Assembly (NCBI RefSeq): GCF_038397715.1
Contig: NZ_CP151633.1
Span: 3,658,001-3,722,000 of the forward strand
DNA from: Microbacterium sp. LWO14-1.2
GTDB taxonomy: Bacteria; Actinomycetota; Actinomycetes; Actinomycetales; Microbacteriaceae
Direction of reading: 5' to 3'
Length of the DNA stretch: 64,000 bases
The notes under the pieces are model-generated. The model did not search any database and was not told the DNA's origin. It was given only the letters and a program-made list of their open reading frames with translations. Of this stretch, positions 42,007 through 51,541 are shown in pieces. Numbering within the stretch: position 1 is the first letter of the stretch; the number at the start of each line of letters is the position of its first letter. The translations under genes and the position numbers were made by a program.

Positions 42007-42441
42007 ATGCCCATGGAAATCCTCCTCTTCGGCCTCCTCGCCGTCCTCGTCGTCTTCATGTTCGTGAACGGCCGTCGTCGCCAGAAGCAGATGAAGGCGG
42101 AGCAGGAGGAGAAGGCGACCAAGACGGTGCCCGGAGTGAAGGTGCTCCTGCAGGGCGGCATCTACGGCACCATCGTCGCCTACGACCACGACGACCTCGA
42201 CTCGCCCGCGCTCGTCGAGATCGCCCCCGGCACGGTCATCGAGGTGCACAGCCAGGCCATCCTCCGCATCGTCGAGCCCAAGGACCTCACCGACGGCGTC
42301 GACGTCGTGGGCGACGAGACGCCCGTCGTCGTCGAAGAGACCCCCGTCGTCGAAGAGACCCCCGTCGTCGACGACGCTCCCGCCGTCGAGACCCCCGAGG
42401 AGACGCGTCGCCGTCTCGAGCGGGACGCCGACGACAAGTAA
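42007..42441 (+). CDS. yajC: preprotein translocase subunit YajC
   Basis: 144 residues. One N-terminal membrane segment (MEILLFGLLAVLVVFMFVN), a basic stretch, a small YajC domain (PGVKVLLQGGIYGTIVAYD) and an acidic tail with repeated EETPVV units. Accessory to the SecDF complex. ATG 42007 is taken, with AAAGG about 12 bases before; ATG 42013 is a close alternative. First gene of a yajC-secD-secF unit. Confidence 0.9.
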   Translation: MPMEILLFGLLAVLVVFMFVNGRRRQKQMKAEQEEKATKTVPGVKVLLQGGIYGTIVAYDHDDLDSPALVEIAPGTVIEVHSQAILRIVEPKDLTDGVDVVGDETPVVVEETPVVEETPVVDDAPAVETPEETRRRLERDADDK

Positions 42442-42493
42442 GACCGCTCTCCGCAGCACTCGGCACTCCGGCATCTCAGAAAGCTGATCACAC

Positions 42494-44224
42494 GTGGCCA
42501 CTTCCTCCCCGGTCCGTCACGCCTGGCGGGTCCTCCTCGGACTCCTTCTGGTGACGGGCGTCCTGTTCGGCATCAACGCGATCGGCGTCTACGGCTTCCA
42601 GAAGAGCTCCTGGGCTCCTGAGCTCGCGCTCGATCTCCAGGGCGGAACGCAGATCATCCTCAGTGCCGAGACCGAGGACGGCGCTGCGCCGTCGTCCGAG
42701 CAGCTCGACCAGGCCGCGGCCATCATCCGCCAGCGCGTGGACGCGTCCGGTGTCGCCGAGGCCGACATCACCACCGAGGGCGGCCGCAACATCGTGGTGC
42801 AGATCCCCGGTGCGGCCGACGACCAGACGCGCGAGCGCATCCAGTCGAGCGCGCAGCTCCAGTTCCGGCCCGTGCTCGCGACCACCGCGGGGACGAACAC
42901 GTTCATCGGCGAGGACGGAAACGAGACGCCGTACCCGACGCCCGACGACTCGCTCAGCGACACCCCGACGGCGGAGCCGACCGATCCGAGCGACCTGTCC
43001 TGGGTGAGCGAGAAGCTGGCCGCGGAGTTCCAGGCGTACGACTGCGCGAACCCGGAGAACGACCCGTCCCGTGAGCCGGCCGACCAGCCGCTCATCGCGT
43101 GCGACCCGACCGGTCAGGCGAAGTACATCCTCGGCCCGACCGAGCTCACCGGCCAGGCCATCACCGACGCACAGGCCGGCCGTGACCCGCGCTCCGGTGC
43201 GTGGATCGTGCAGCTGACGATGAACGCCGACGGCACCGACGCGTTCGGCAAGGTCAGCACGCGTCTCAACCAGAACCGCATCGCCAACCTCTCGCCGCGC
43301 GACCAGTTCGCGTTCGTGCTCGACGGCTCCGTCATCAGCGCGCCGGTCATGAACGGGCAGATCCTCGACGGACGCCCCAGCATCTCGGGCAGCTTCACGC
43401 AGGAGACCGCGACCACACTCGCCGACCAGCTGAAGTTCGGTGCGCTGCCGCTCAGCTTCGAGGTGCAGAGCTCCGACACGGTGTCGGCGACGCTCGGCAC
43501 GCAGCAGCTGCAGATCGGCCTCATCGCCGGCCTCATCGGCCTCGCGCTCGTCGCGGTGTACTCGCTCTTCTCCTACCGCGCGCTCGGTACGGTGATCATC
43601 GCGTCGATCGCGGTGATGGCGGTTCTCACGTACATCGTCATCTGCATCCTCGCGTGGCGTCTCGGCTTCCGCCTCTCGCTGGCCGGCGTCGCGGGTCTGA
43701 TCGTGTCGATCGGATTCACCGCCGACTCGTTCATCGTCTACTTCGAACGCATCCGAGACGAGTTGCGAGACGGCAAGTCGATCACGGCGGCGGTCGAGGA
43801 CGGATGGGGTCGAGCCAAGCGCACGATCTACATCTCGAAGTCGATCAACGTGCTCGCGGCCGTCGTGCTGTACATCCTCGCGGATGCGACCGTGAAGGGC
43901 TTCGCGTTCACGCTCGGCCTCACCACCATCATCGACGTGCTCATCTTCGTGATCTTCACGCACCCGGTGATGCAGATCCTCGCACGCACGCGCTTCTTCG
44001 GCGGCGGCCACAAGCTCTCCGGGCTCGACCCGGAGTCCCTGGGCGCCGTGTACCGCAGCCGTTCGCAGTTCCGCGAGGTCGCGACGACCTCGACGGGGCG
44101 CAACGCGAAGAACGCGCGTTCGCGCGGGGAGGCCGATCGTCGTCAGACCATCGCAGAGCGCAAGCGCGCCGAGGCACTCGCCGGTGAGAAACGCACCAGC
44201 ACGGGAAGTGAGGGGGACGCGTGA
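42494..44224 (+). CDS. secD: protein translocase subunit SecD
   Basis: 576 residues, RND-type membrane protein that uses the proton gradient to aid release of secreted proteins. One N-terminal helix, a large extracytoplasmic P1 domain (LALDLQGGTQIIL, IIRQRVDASGV) and five C-terminal helices (GLIVSIGFTADSFIVYFERIRDE carries the conserved TM4 Asp). A Ser/Thr/Pro/Asp-rich insert near residue 145 is typical for actinobacteria. Starts at GTG 42494; the stop overlaps the secF start by one base. Confidence 0.95.
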   Translation: MATSSPVRHAWRVLLGLLLVTGVLFGINAIGVYGFQKSSWAPELALDLQGGTQIILSAETEDGAAPSSEQLDQAAAIIRQRVDASGVAEADITTEGGRNIVVQIPGAADDQTRERIQSSAQLQFRPVLATTAGTNTFIGEDGNETPYPTPDDSLSDTPTAEPTDPSDLSWVSEKLAAEFQAYDCANPENDPSREPADQPLIACDPTGQAKYILGPTELTGQAITDAQAGRDPRSGAWIVQLTMNADGTDAFGKVSTRLNQNRIANLSPRDQFAFVLDGSVISAPVMNGQILDGRPSISGSFTQETATTLADQLKFGALPLSFEVQSSDTVSATLGTQQLQIGLIAGLIGLALVAVYSLFSYRALGTVIIASIAVMAVLTYIVICILAWRLGFRLSLAGVAGLIVSIGFTADSFIVYFERIRDELRDGKSITAAVEDGWGRAKRTIYISKSINVLAAVVLYILADATVKGFAFTLGLTTIIDVLIFVIFTHPVMQILARTRFFGGGHKLSGLDPESLGAVYRSRSQFREVATTSTGRNAKNARSRGEADRRQTIAERKRAEALAGEKRTSTGSEGDA

Positions 44225-45213
44225 TGGCTTCCATGAACGAGTTCGGAAACAACCTCTACACGGGCAAGACGTCCTTCCCGTTCGTCGGCAAGCGCCGCCT
44301 GTGGTTCATCATCGCGATCGCCCTCGTCGTGGGCTCGGCCCTCGTGCCGCTGATCCGTCCCATCCAGTTCTCGATCGAGTTCACGGGCGGATCCCAGTTC
44401 ACGGTGCAGGCTCCCGAAACGACCGACCAGCAGACGGCGACGGATGCCGTGCAGTCCGTCGTCCCTGAGGCGGCCACCAAGGTGGTCGTCGTCAACGGCT
44501 CCGACATCCGCGTCCAGACCGACCAGATGAGCGCGGCCGAGACCCAGCAGGTCTCCGCGGCTCTGGCCGACGCCTACAAGGTCGACGGGGATGCCGTCAC
44601 CTCGTCGTTCATCGGCCCGGCGTGGGGCGAGAACGTCACGAAGCAGTCGCTGTGGGGCCTCGCGATCTTCCTCGCGCTCACCTTCCTCATCCTCGCGATC
44701 TACTTCCGCACGTGGAAGATGTCCGCCGCGGCCATCCTCGGTCTGCTGGATGTGCTCGTGATCACCGTCGGCGTGTACGCGCTGGCCGGGTTCGAGATCT
44801 CTCCCGCGGCTGTGATCGGGTTCCTCACGATCCTCGCGTACTCGCTGTACGACACCACGGTCGTGTTCGACAAGATCCGCGAGAACACCACGGAGGACGG
44901 TGAGAAGTCGGCGCGCCTGTTCGGGGAGTCCGTCAACCTCGCCGTCAACCAGACGCTCGTCCGGTCGATCAACACCTCCGTGGTGGCTGCTCTGCCCGTC
45001 GGCGCGATCCTCTTCATCGGCTCGTTCTGGCTCGGCGCCGAGACGCTCACCGACATCTCGCTGTCGATCTTCGTCGGCATCCTGGTCGCGACGTACTCGA
45101 CGCTGTTCGTCGCCGCTCCGCTCTACTCGCTGTTCCGTGAGAACGAGCCGCAGATCAAGGCTCGTGACGCGCGCGTGCGCGAGTCGCGCGAGCGCGCGGC
45201 CGTCGAGGTCTGA
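44224..45213 (+). CDS. secF: protein translocase subunit SecF
   Basis: 329 residues, partner of SecD with six membrane helices. FSIEFTGGSQF marks the periplasmic start, and AYSLYDTTVVFDKIREN the conserved helix with Asp. The ATG overlaps the secD stop (TGATG) and GAGGGGG precedes it. A perfect hairpin follows the gene. Confidence 0.95.
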   Translation: MASMNEFGNNLYTGKTSFPFVGKRRLWFIIAIALVVGSALVPLIRPIQFSIEFTGGSQFTVQAPETTDQQTATDAVQSVVPEAATKVVVVNGSDIRVQTDQMSAAETQQVSAALADAYKVDGDAVTSSFIGPAWGENVTKQSLWGLAIFLALTFLILAIYFRTWKMSAAAILGLLDVLVITVGVYALAGFEISPAAVIGFLTILAYSLYDTTVVFDKIRENTTEDGEKSARLFGESVNLAVNQTLVRSINTSVVAALPVGAILFIGSFWLGAETLTDISLSIFVGILVATYSTLFVAAPLYSLFRENEPQIKARDARVRESRERAAVEV

Positions 45214-45220
45214 TCGTCCC

Positions 45221-45247
45221 GCTCAGCGGGGCCGCACCCCGCTGAGC
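45221..45247 (+). terminator. terminator-like hairpin after secF
   Basis: GCTCAGCGGGG, loop CCGCA, CCCCGCTGAGC: a perfect 11-base stem eight bases after the secF stop, with no T-run. Confidence 0.55.
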
Positions 45248-45281
45248 ACGCGTAAACTGGTGAGATTGGGGAGGTGAGCGG

Positions 45282-47531
45282 ATGGCGGAACCGCAGACGA
45301 CGTCGCAGGGATCGAGCCTGAGGCGACTGGTTCCCCGCATCTTCTCCCGTGCGCCCCGGGTCAACGACCTGGACAACCTGATCCGCACCGTCCGCGCGAA
45401 TCACCCCAAGGGCGACCTGGCCGTGATCGAGCGGGCGTACGCGGTCGCCAAGGAGAAGCACGAGGGCCAGAAGCGGCAGAGCGGTGAGCCCTACATCACG
45501 CACCCGCTCGCCGTCGCTCAGATCCTCGGCGAGATGGGCCTCGGTCCCCGCGCGATCGCTGCTGCGCTGCTGCACGACACGGTCGAGGACACGGGGTATG
45601 CCCTGACCGACCTCACCGCCGAGTTCGGCGACGAGGTGGCGATGCTCGTCGACGGCGTCACCAAGCTCGACAAGGTCAAGTACGGCGAGAGCGCCCAGGC
45701 CGAGACGGTCCGCAAGATGATCGTCGCGATGTCGAAGGACATCCGCGTCCTCCTCATCAAGCTCGCCGACCGGCTGCACAACGCGCGCACCTGGGGCTTC
45801 GTGCCGCCGGAGAAGGCGGCGAAGAAGGCCAAGGAGACTCTCGAGATCTACGCGCCCCTGGCGAACCGACTCGGAATCCAGGCGATCAAGTCCGAACTCG
45901 AGGATCTGTCGTTCGCGGTACTGCACCCGAAGATCTACAACGAGATCCACAACCTCATCGCGCAGCGCACGCCGCAGCGCGAGAAGTATCTCGGCCAGGT
46001 CGTCGAGGAGATCGACGAGGACCTGCGCGATCTGCGCATCCGCGGCAAGGTGGTCGGGCGTCCCAAGCAGCTCTACTCCGTGTACCAGAAGATGGTCGTG
46101 CGCGGTCGCGAGTTCGACGACATCTACGACCTCATCGGCATCCGTGTGCTCGTGTCCTCGGTCCGCGACTGCTATGCGGTCCTCGGCGCCATCCATGCGC
46201 GGTGGACGCCGCTGCCCGGTCGGTTCAAGGACTACATCGCGACCCCGAAGTTCAACCTGTACCAGTCGCTGCACACGACGGTGATCGGTCCTTCCGGTCG
46301 CACGGTCGAGATCCAGATCCGTACGCACGAGATGCACCAGCAGGCGGAGTACGGCGTCGCCGCGCACTGGATGTACAAGGAGCGGATGAACGGCGGCAAG
46401 GCCGAGGTCCGCGCGGCCGACCGCGACATGGCGTGGCTCGCCCACATCTCCGACTGGCAGGCCGAGACGGCCGATCCGGGGGAGTTCCTCGACTCGTTAC
46501 GCTTCGAGATCGGCGCGAAAGAGGTCTACGTCTTCACTCCGAAGGGCCGCGTCATCGGGCTGCCGGCGGGTGCGACCCCCGTCGACTTCGCCTACGCCGT
46601 CCACACCGAGATCGGCCACCGCACGATGGGGTCGAAGGTGAACGGGCGCCTGGTGCCGCTCGAATCGGAGCTCAAGAGCGGCGACGTGGTCGAGGTGTTC
46701 ACCTCGAAGAACCCCGACGCGGGCCCGAGCCAGGATTGGCTCGGCTTCGTCAAGAGCACGCGAGCCCGGAACAAGATCCGCGGCTGGTTCACGAAGGAGC
46801 GTCGCGAAGAGGCCATCGAGCAGGGCAAGGAGGCCATCGCTCGCGCGATGCGCAGACAGAACCTGCCGCTGCAGCGCCTCATGAACCAGGACTCGTTCGC
46901 CGAGGTCGCGCACCAGCTGCACTACGAGGACGTCTCGGGGCTCTACGCCGCCGTCGGCGAGGGACATGTGTCCACGCAGTCGGTGCTCGAGAAGGTCACC
47001 GCTCTCGTCGCCACCGACGATCCTGCCACGGGGCCGATCGACCTCCCCGGCACGATGCCGTCGCGTGAGCCGCGCAGCGGCGACTCCGGCGTGCTCGTGC
47101 GCGGCGCCGCCGACATCCTCGTGAAGCTCGCCAAGTGCTGCACGCCGGTGCCCGGCGACGACATCGTCGGCTTCGTCACGCGCGGCAGCGGCGTCTCCGT
47201 GCACCGCGCCGACTGCGTGAACGTCAAGGCGCTGTCGAGTGAGGAGGACCGCTTCGTCGACGTGTCCTGGGCACCGACGACCAAGAGCGTCTTCCGTGTG
47301 CAGATCCAGGTCGAGGCGCTCGACCGCTCCGGTCTGCTCTCCGACGTCACCCGCGTGCTCAGCGAGCATCACGTCAACATCCTCTCGGCGACCGTCAGCA
47401 CGACCGACGAGCGCCTCGCTCTCAGCCGCTTCGTCTTCGAGATGGGCGACGCCGTGCACCTCGACCGGGTCCTCAACGCGGTCCGCCGCATCGACGCGGT
47501 GTACGACGTGTACCGCGTCACCTCGTCCTGA
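45282..47531 (+). CDS. rel: bifunctional (p)ppGpp synthetase/hydrolase Rel
   Basis: 749 residues, long RelA/SpoT homologue controlling the stringent response. In order: HD hydrolase domain (His60, His74, HD at 98-99 in LLHDTVEDT), synthetase domain ([13 protein letters not shown] and [10 protein letters not shown]), TGS ([16 protein letters not shown]), a zinc-finger region with [12 protein letters not shown] and a C-terminal ACT domain. Both activities should be intact. GGGGAGG precedes the ATG and TAAACT (about 45253) is a likely -10. Its 3' end overlaps the converging AbiEi-like gene by 14 bases. Confidence 0.96.
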   Translation: MAEPQTTSQGSSLRRLVPRIFSRAPRVNDLDNLIRTVRANHPKGDLAVIERAYAVAKEKHEGQKRQSGEPYITHPLAVAQILGEMGLGPRAIAAALLHDTVEDTGYALTDLTAEFGDEVAMLVDGVTKLDKVKYGESAQAETVRKMIVAMSKDIRVLLIKLADRLHNARTWGFVPPEKAAKKAKETLEIYAPLANRLGIQAIKSELEDLSFAVLHPKIYNEIHNLIAQRTPQREKYLGQVVEEIDEDLRDLRIRGKVVGRPKQLYSVYQKMVVRGREFDDIYDLIGIRVLVSSVRDCYAVLGAIHARWTPLPGRFKDYIATPKFNLYQSLHTTVIGPSGRTVEIQIRTHEMHQQAEYGVAAHWMYKERMNGGKAEVRAADRDMAWLAHISDWQAETADPGEFLDSLRFEIGAKEVYVFTPKGRVIGLPAGATPVDFAYAVHTEIGHRTMGSKVNGRLVPLESELKSGDVVEVFTSKNPDAGPSQDWLGFVKSTRARNKIRGWFTKERREEAIEQGKEAIARAMRRQNLPLQRLMNQDSFAEVAHQLHYEDVSGLYAAVGEGHVSTQSVLEKVTALVATDDPATGPIDLPGTMPSREPRSGDSGVLVRGAADILVKLAKCCTPVPGDDIVGFVTRGSGVSVHRADCVNVKALSSEEDRFVDVSWAPTTKSVFRVQIQVEALDRSGLLSDVTRVLSEHHVNILSATVSTTDERLALSRFVFEMGDAVHLDRVLNAVRRIDAVYDVYRVTSS

Positions 47532-48069
47532 CGATCGCACGCTGCAGCGCGGCCCTGGCGACTCTCGCCCCGGGCATGCGCTGCATCGCGTCTATCGTCG
47601 TCGCGGCCCGGTCGAGCAGCCCGGGGTCCGTGTCGGCGAGGAGGTCGATCCACTGGCGTCGGGTCGGGTCCCTGTGCAGACCCAGCGCCAGATCGACCAT
47701 CGTGCGTACCGGACTCATGACGAGGATGCCGCCGAGCTGCACGACATCTCCCTGCGGGAGTGCGGTGTCGTGCAGCACGATGCGCGGCGGCAGATCCAGC
47801 CGCAGGCGGTGCGGCACCGCGCGTCGCACGTGGTGACGGGCCGGCGGGCGGTCACCCGCTCCATGCACCCAGGCGGCGGACGGGCCGCAGGCGGCGGTGC
47901 TCGGGGGGACGATGCCGGCGATCGCCGCAGCCCGGGCCTGGGGCGAGTCGACGAGGTCCGCCGGCACGTATCCTTCGCCGAGCTCCACGAGGTGGCCGTC
48001 GAGTCGGGCGGCCGACAGCTCGGGAAGACTGAGCCGTCCGCCGGGCAGATACAGGAGAGCGGGATGCAT
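47518..48069 (-). CDS. AbiEi-like antitoxin-domain protein (orphan)
   Basis: 183 residues. The body ([11 protein letters not shown], then [31 protein letters not shown]) resembles the transcription-linked AbiEi antitoxin domain of type IV toxin-antitoxin systems, which in actinobacteria often stands alone. No AbiEii nucleotidyltransferase is adjacent, so it is best regarded as a regulator of unknown target. ATG 48069 is preferred over GTG 48072 because a -10-like CACACT ends six bases before it. Converges with rel. Confidence 0.55.
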   Translation of the reverse strand: MHPALLYLPGGRLSLPELSAARLDGHLVELGEGYVPADLVDSPQARAAAIAGIVPPSTAACGPSAAWVHGAGDRPPARHHVRRAVPHRLRLDLPPRIVLHDTALPQGDVVQLGGILVMSPVRTMVDLALGLHRDPTRRQWIDLLADTDPGLLDRAATTIDAMQRMPGARVARAALQRAIVRTR

Positions 48070-48130
48070 CACGCCAGTGTGGCGCAGTGCATCCCGCTCC
48101 TCCGTCAGCGCGGTGGGATCTGTGGAGAGA

Positions 48131-49483
48131 TCAGCCGCCCAGGGCGCTGAGCCACGTGCGACGTGCCTCGAGGGCCTCGGATGCCGCCTTGACGGCCTTC
48201 TTGTCGCCGGACTTCTCGGCGGCGGCGAGCTCGGACTCGAGCTTCTCGATCGCCTCGAGCAGCTGCGAGCTCATGTCGTTGGCACGCGCCTTGGTCTCGG
48301 GGTTGTTCTTCTTCCAGTCGACGTCCTCGCGGGCCTTGAGCGCCTGCTCGATCACGCGCAGGCGGTCGTCGAGCGCGCGCTCCTTGTCGCGCGGGAAGAT
48401 GCGGCCGATCTCGTCCCACTGACGCTGGATGCGGGTGAGCAGTGCGCGGGCGCGCTTGATGTCGCGCTCATCGGCGACGGCCTTGGCCTCTTCGAGGAGC
48501 GCCTGACGGGCCTCGATCTTCGGGGCGGAATCGGCCTCCTCGGCCGCAGCCTGCTCGGCGCGCGCGGCGTAGAGCGCGTCGCCGGCGGCCTTGAAACGCG
48601 CCCACAGTGCGTCGTCGGCCTTGCGGCCGGCGCGTCCCGCGTTCTTCCACTCGTCGAGCAGGGAGCGGTACGAGGGGATGCCGTCGACGCCGCGCGGAGC
48701 GAGGGCTTCGGCACGCTCGACGAGGCGGGTCTTCGCGTCGCGGGCGGTCTTGTGCGCATCGTCGAGCTCGGAGTAGAACGCGCGGCGCGCCTTGTCGACG
48801 GTCGAGCGGGCGTCGCGGAATCGCTTCCAGAGCTGCTGGGAGATGCCCTTGGACAGGCGGGGACCCGACTGCTGCTGTGCCTGCCACGTCTCGAAGAGCT
48901 CGGTGAGCTCGGCGGTGACCTGCTTCCACTGCACCTTGGAGAGGTCGCGGGCCGCGATCGCCTCGGCGCGCTCGACGAGGGCGGTGCGCTCGGCGATGGC
49001 CTGCTCGACGAGCTCCTTCGCCTGCTGGGCCTCCTGCGCGGTGGCCTCCGACAGCGAGGAGGTCAGCGCGGTGAGGCGATCGCGGAGACCCGCGAGGTCG
49101 CCGACCGCGGCGGCATCCGTCGCCTCCTCGATCAGGTGGTTCGCCTGCTTCACGAGGTCGGCTGCCGAAGCGCCGCCGGCCTGGTGGCGCTGCTCGAGCG
49201 CGACGACCTTGAACGCGATGTCGTCGTACTTGCGCACGAAGTAGGCCAGCGCCTCGTCGGGCGTGCCGTCGGGGTACTGTCCGACGACGCGCCACGTGTC
49301 GCCCTCGCGGACCTCCACGGTTCCGTCTTCGGAGACCCGACCCCACTCGGCGGCGTCTGTCGACGGCGTCGGGATCGCGGCGGCGACCGGAGCGGCGGCC
49401 GGGGTCGGCAGCTTCCGCGGCATGGGCTTCGCCGGGGGAGCGGGAACGGGGGGAGTCGGCTTCGCGGGCTCGTTGGCAGACAC
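48131..49483 (-). CDS. DUF349-repeat protein
   Basis: 450 residues. A Pro/Ala-rich N-terminus (about 45 residues) is followed by a short beta region and then helical DUF349 repeats, seen as three W-containing units (QLWKRFRDARSTVDKARR, ALWARFKAAGDALYAARAEQ, RQWDEIGRIFPRD). Predicted long coiled helices, cytoplasmic, highly charged. Function unknown; DUF349 proteins are widespread in actinobacteria. The GTG start has AAGGAG six bases before. Confidence 0.88.
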   Translation of the reverse strand: MSANEPAKPTPPVPAPPAKPMPRKLPTPAAAPVAAAIPTPSTDAAEWGRVSEDGTVEVREGDTWRVVGQYPDGTPDEALAYFVRKYDDIAFKVVALEQRHQAGGASAADLVKQANHLIEEATDAAAVGDLAGLRDRLTALTSSLSEATAQEAQQAKELVEQAIAERTALVERAEAIAARDLSKVQWKQVTAELTELFETWQAQQQSGPRLSKGISQQLWKRFRDARSTVDKARRAFYSELDDAHKTARDAKTRLVERAEALAPRGVDGIPSYRSLLDEWKNAGRAGRKADDALWARFKAAGDALYAARAEQAAAEEADSAPKIEARQALLEEAKAVADERDIKRARALLTRIQRQWDEIGRIFPRDKERALDDRLRVIEQALKAREDVDWKKNNPETKARANDMSSQLLEAIEKLESELAAAEKSGDKKAVKAASEALEARRTWLSALGG

Positions 49484-49574
49484 GTGATTCTCCTTGCGCG
49501 GTCGTACCGCGGGAGGCGGAAAGGACGAGCCTCAGCCTAGTACGCGCGGCGTCCGCGCGTGTGGCCGACCGGAC

Positions 49575-49898
49575 TCACTCGGCCGGGGTCTCCGTGAGGA
49601 TCGGCTCGGGTACCGGGGTCTCGCTCGGCAGGATCTGCTCGCCGGGGTCCTCGGTCTGCTCGACGCCGGGGCTGGGGGTAGGGGTAGGGGTCGGCTCGGG
49701 AGCGGTCACCTGCGCGTGCACGACCTGGCTCACGATCGCGCCAGCCACGATGACGACACCCACGACGACGGCGATCACGTTGTCGCGCGTCCGCCGAGCG
49801 ATCTGACGGTCGTGCCAGTCGCGTCGGGCGTTGTGAAGGCGTGCGCGCTCCGCTTCGGTGCGTGCACGCTGTGCGTTCCTGGACCCGCGTGCGGCCAT
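49575..49898 (-). CDS. small single-pass membrane protein
   Basis: 107 residues: a basic cytoplasmic N-terminus of about 40 residues, one membrane segment (VIAVVVGVVIVAGAIVSQVV) and an outer Pro/Thr/Glu-rich tail (TPTPTPSPGVE). It resembles the anchor part of actinobacterial peptidyl-prolyl isomerase-like membrane proteins but has no catalytic domain. GGAGAGGGAG precedes the ATG. Lies between the DUF349 gene and divergent rarA. Confidence 0.7.
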   Translation of the reverse strand: MAARGSRNAQRARTEAERARLHNARRDWHDRQIARRTRDNVIAVVVGVVIVAGAIVSQVVHAQVTAPEPTPTPTPSPGVEQTEDPGEQILPSETPVPEPILTETPAE

Positions 49899-50007
49899 GC
49901 CCCACTCCCTCTCCGACGCGCGACGGCGCGTCGCCTGAGAGCCTATCGCCGCCGCGCGGTCCGTTCGAGCCGGTCACCGTGTCGGCGGGCCGCGTTAGCC
50001 TGGGACG

Positions 50008-51381
50008 ATGACCTCCGCCGCCGCTCTGCTCTCCGGGCAGACGCCCCTCGCCGTGCGCATGCGCCCGGTGTCGCTCGACGAGGTCGCCGGTCAGAAGCAT
50101 CTTCTCCGCGCCGGGTCGCCGATCGTGGCGTTGGCGGACCCGGCCGCGTCGTCGCCCGGGGCCGTGTCGATCATCCTGTGGGGCCCACCCGGCACAGGGA
50201 AGACCACCCTCGCGCAGGCCATCGCCCGCTCGTCGGGGCGCCGTTTCGTCGAGCTCTCGGCGATCACGGCCGGCGTGAAGGACGTGCGCGAGGTGATGCA
50301 GGAGGCGATCACCCAGCGCGACCTGTACGGCCAGACCACCATCCTCTTCCTCGACGAGATCCACCGGTTCACGAAGGCGCAGCAGGACGCACTCCTGCCC
50401 GGCGTCGAGAACGGCTGGGTCATCCTCATCGCCGCGACCACCGAGAACCCGTCGTTCTCGGTCATCTCCCCGCTGCTGTCCCGCTCGCTGCTGCTCACGC
50501 TGCAGCCGCTCACGGACGACGACATCGGCGTGCTCGTCGATCGGGCGGTGGGTGACGCGCGAGGTCTGAACGGCGCCGTGACGCTCGCCGACGACGCGCG
50601 GTCGGCCCTCATCCGTCTCGCCTCCGGCGACGCCCGTCGTGCGCTGACGGGTCTGGAGGCCGCAGCGGCGGTCGCGCTGTCGCATGCGAGCGGGTCGCCC
50701 CGCACCGAGGACGACTCCGACGCCGGGGACGAGGTTGCGGCTGCCCCGGCGGTCACGGCCGACGACGTCGCGCAGGCCGTCGACAAGGCCCTGCTCCGCT
50801 ACGACCGTCAGGGCGATGAGCACTACGACGTCATCAGCGCCTTCATCAAGTCGATCCGCGGCTCCGACCCCGACGCCGCCCTCCACTACCTCGCCCGGAT
50901 GATCGAGGCGGGGGAGGATCCGCGTTTCATCGCCAGGAGGCTCGTGATCTCCGCGTCGGAAGACGTCGGTCTCGCCGATCCGCAGGCGCTCTCGATCGCC
51001 GTCGCGGCGGCGGATGCCGTGGCGTTCATCGGTATGCCGGAGGGGCGGATCCCGCTGGCGGAGGCCACCGTCTATCTCGCGACGACCGCGAAGTCGAACG
51101 CCGCCTACTCGGGCATCGATGCCGCGATCGCCGATATCCGCGCCGGAGGCTTCGGGCGGGTGCCGCTGCACCTCCGCGACGCGCACTACCCGGGTGCGAA
51201 GCGCCTGGGTCACGGACGCGGCTACGTCTATCCGCACGACAGCGAGTTCGGCATCCTCCCGCAGCAGTACCTCCCCGACGAGCTGCGCGGTCGTCGCTAC
51301 TACGAGCCGAAGAACCTCGGCGCCGAGCGCGACATCTCCGCGCGACTGGAGCGGATCCGGCGCATCCTCGACGGGCGTTGA
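50008..51381 (+). CDS. rarA: replication-associated recombination protein RarA
   Basis: 457 residues, AAA+ ATPase of the RarA/MgsA/WRNIP1 family acting at stalled replication forks. Walker A GPPGTGKT at 59-66, Walker B ILFLDEIHRF, sensor GATTENPSF-like AATTENPSF, and the C-terminal tetramerisation part (DPRFIARRLVISASEDVGLADP). ATG 50008 follows TAGCCT by six bases with no ribosome site, so it is likely leaderless. rpsD follows after about 160 bases. Confidence 0.95.
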   Translation: MTSAAALLSGQTPLAVRMRPVSLDEVAGQKHLLRAGSPIVALADPAASSPGAVSIILWGPPGTGKTTLAQAIARSSGRRFVELSAITAGVKDVREVMQEAITQRDLYGQTTILFLDEIHRFTKAQQDALLPGVENGWVILIAATTENPSFSVISPLLSRSLLLTLQPLTDDDIGVLVDRAVGDARGLNGAVTLADDARSALIRLASGDARRALTGLEAAAAVALSHASGSPRTEDDSDAGDEVAAAPAVTADDVAQAVDKALLRYDRQGDEHYDVISAFIKSIRGSDPDAALHYLARMIEAGEDPRFIARRLVISASEDVGLADPQALSIAVAAADAVAFIGMPEGRIPLAEATVYLATTAKSNAAYSGIDAAIADIRAGGFGRVPLHLRDAHYPGAKRLGHGRGYVYPHDSEFGILPQQYLPDELRGRRYYEPKNLGAERDISARLERIRRILDGR

Positions 51382-51392
51382 GTCGGATCTGA

Positions 51393-51541
51393 TAAGATCG
51401 AGCGGCTCGAAACCGAGTTTTCGGGCATCTCCTCGTTCACACCACACCTCGACAGCGCCCCGGCGTGCGCTCCGAGGCAGAACGCGGCGATACGTCCGCG
51501 AGTCGCGAAAGCCGCGACCGCGTCATCGGAAGGACAGCTTC
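51393..51541 (+). promoter_or_regulatory. rpsD promoter and long 5' leader
   Basis: TAAGAT at 51393-51398 is a likely -10 box. The message would have a leader of about 135 bases before the rpsD GTG, with a small GTCGCG/CGCGAC hairpin near 51502-51518. It might carry an S4 autoregulatory structure, but no known motif was recognised. Confidence 0.35.

Noticed and set aside
42320-42400. Short repeat in yajC as a regulatory repeat
   Set aside because: It is a coding repeat (EETPVV units) in the acidic tail, common in this protein.
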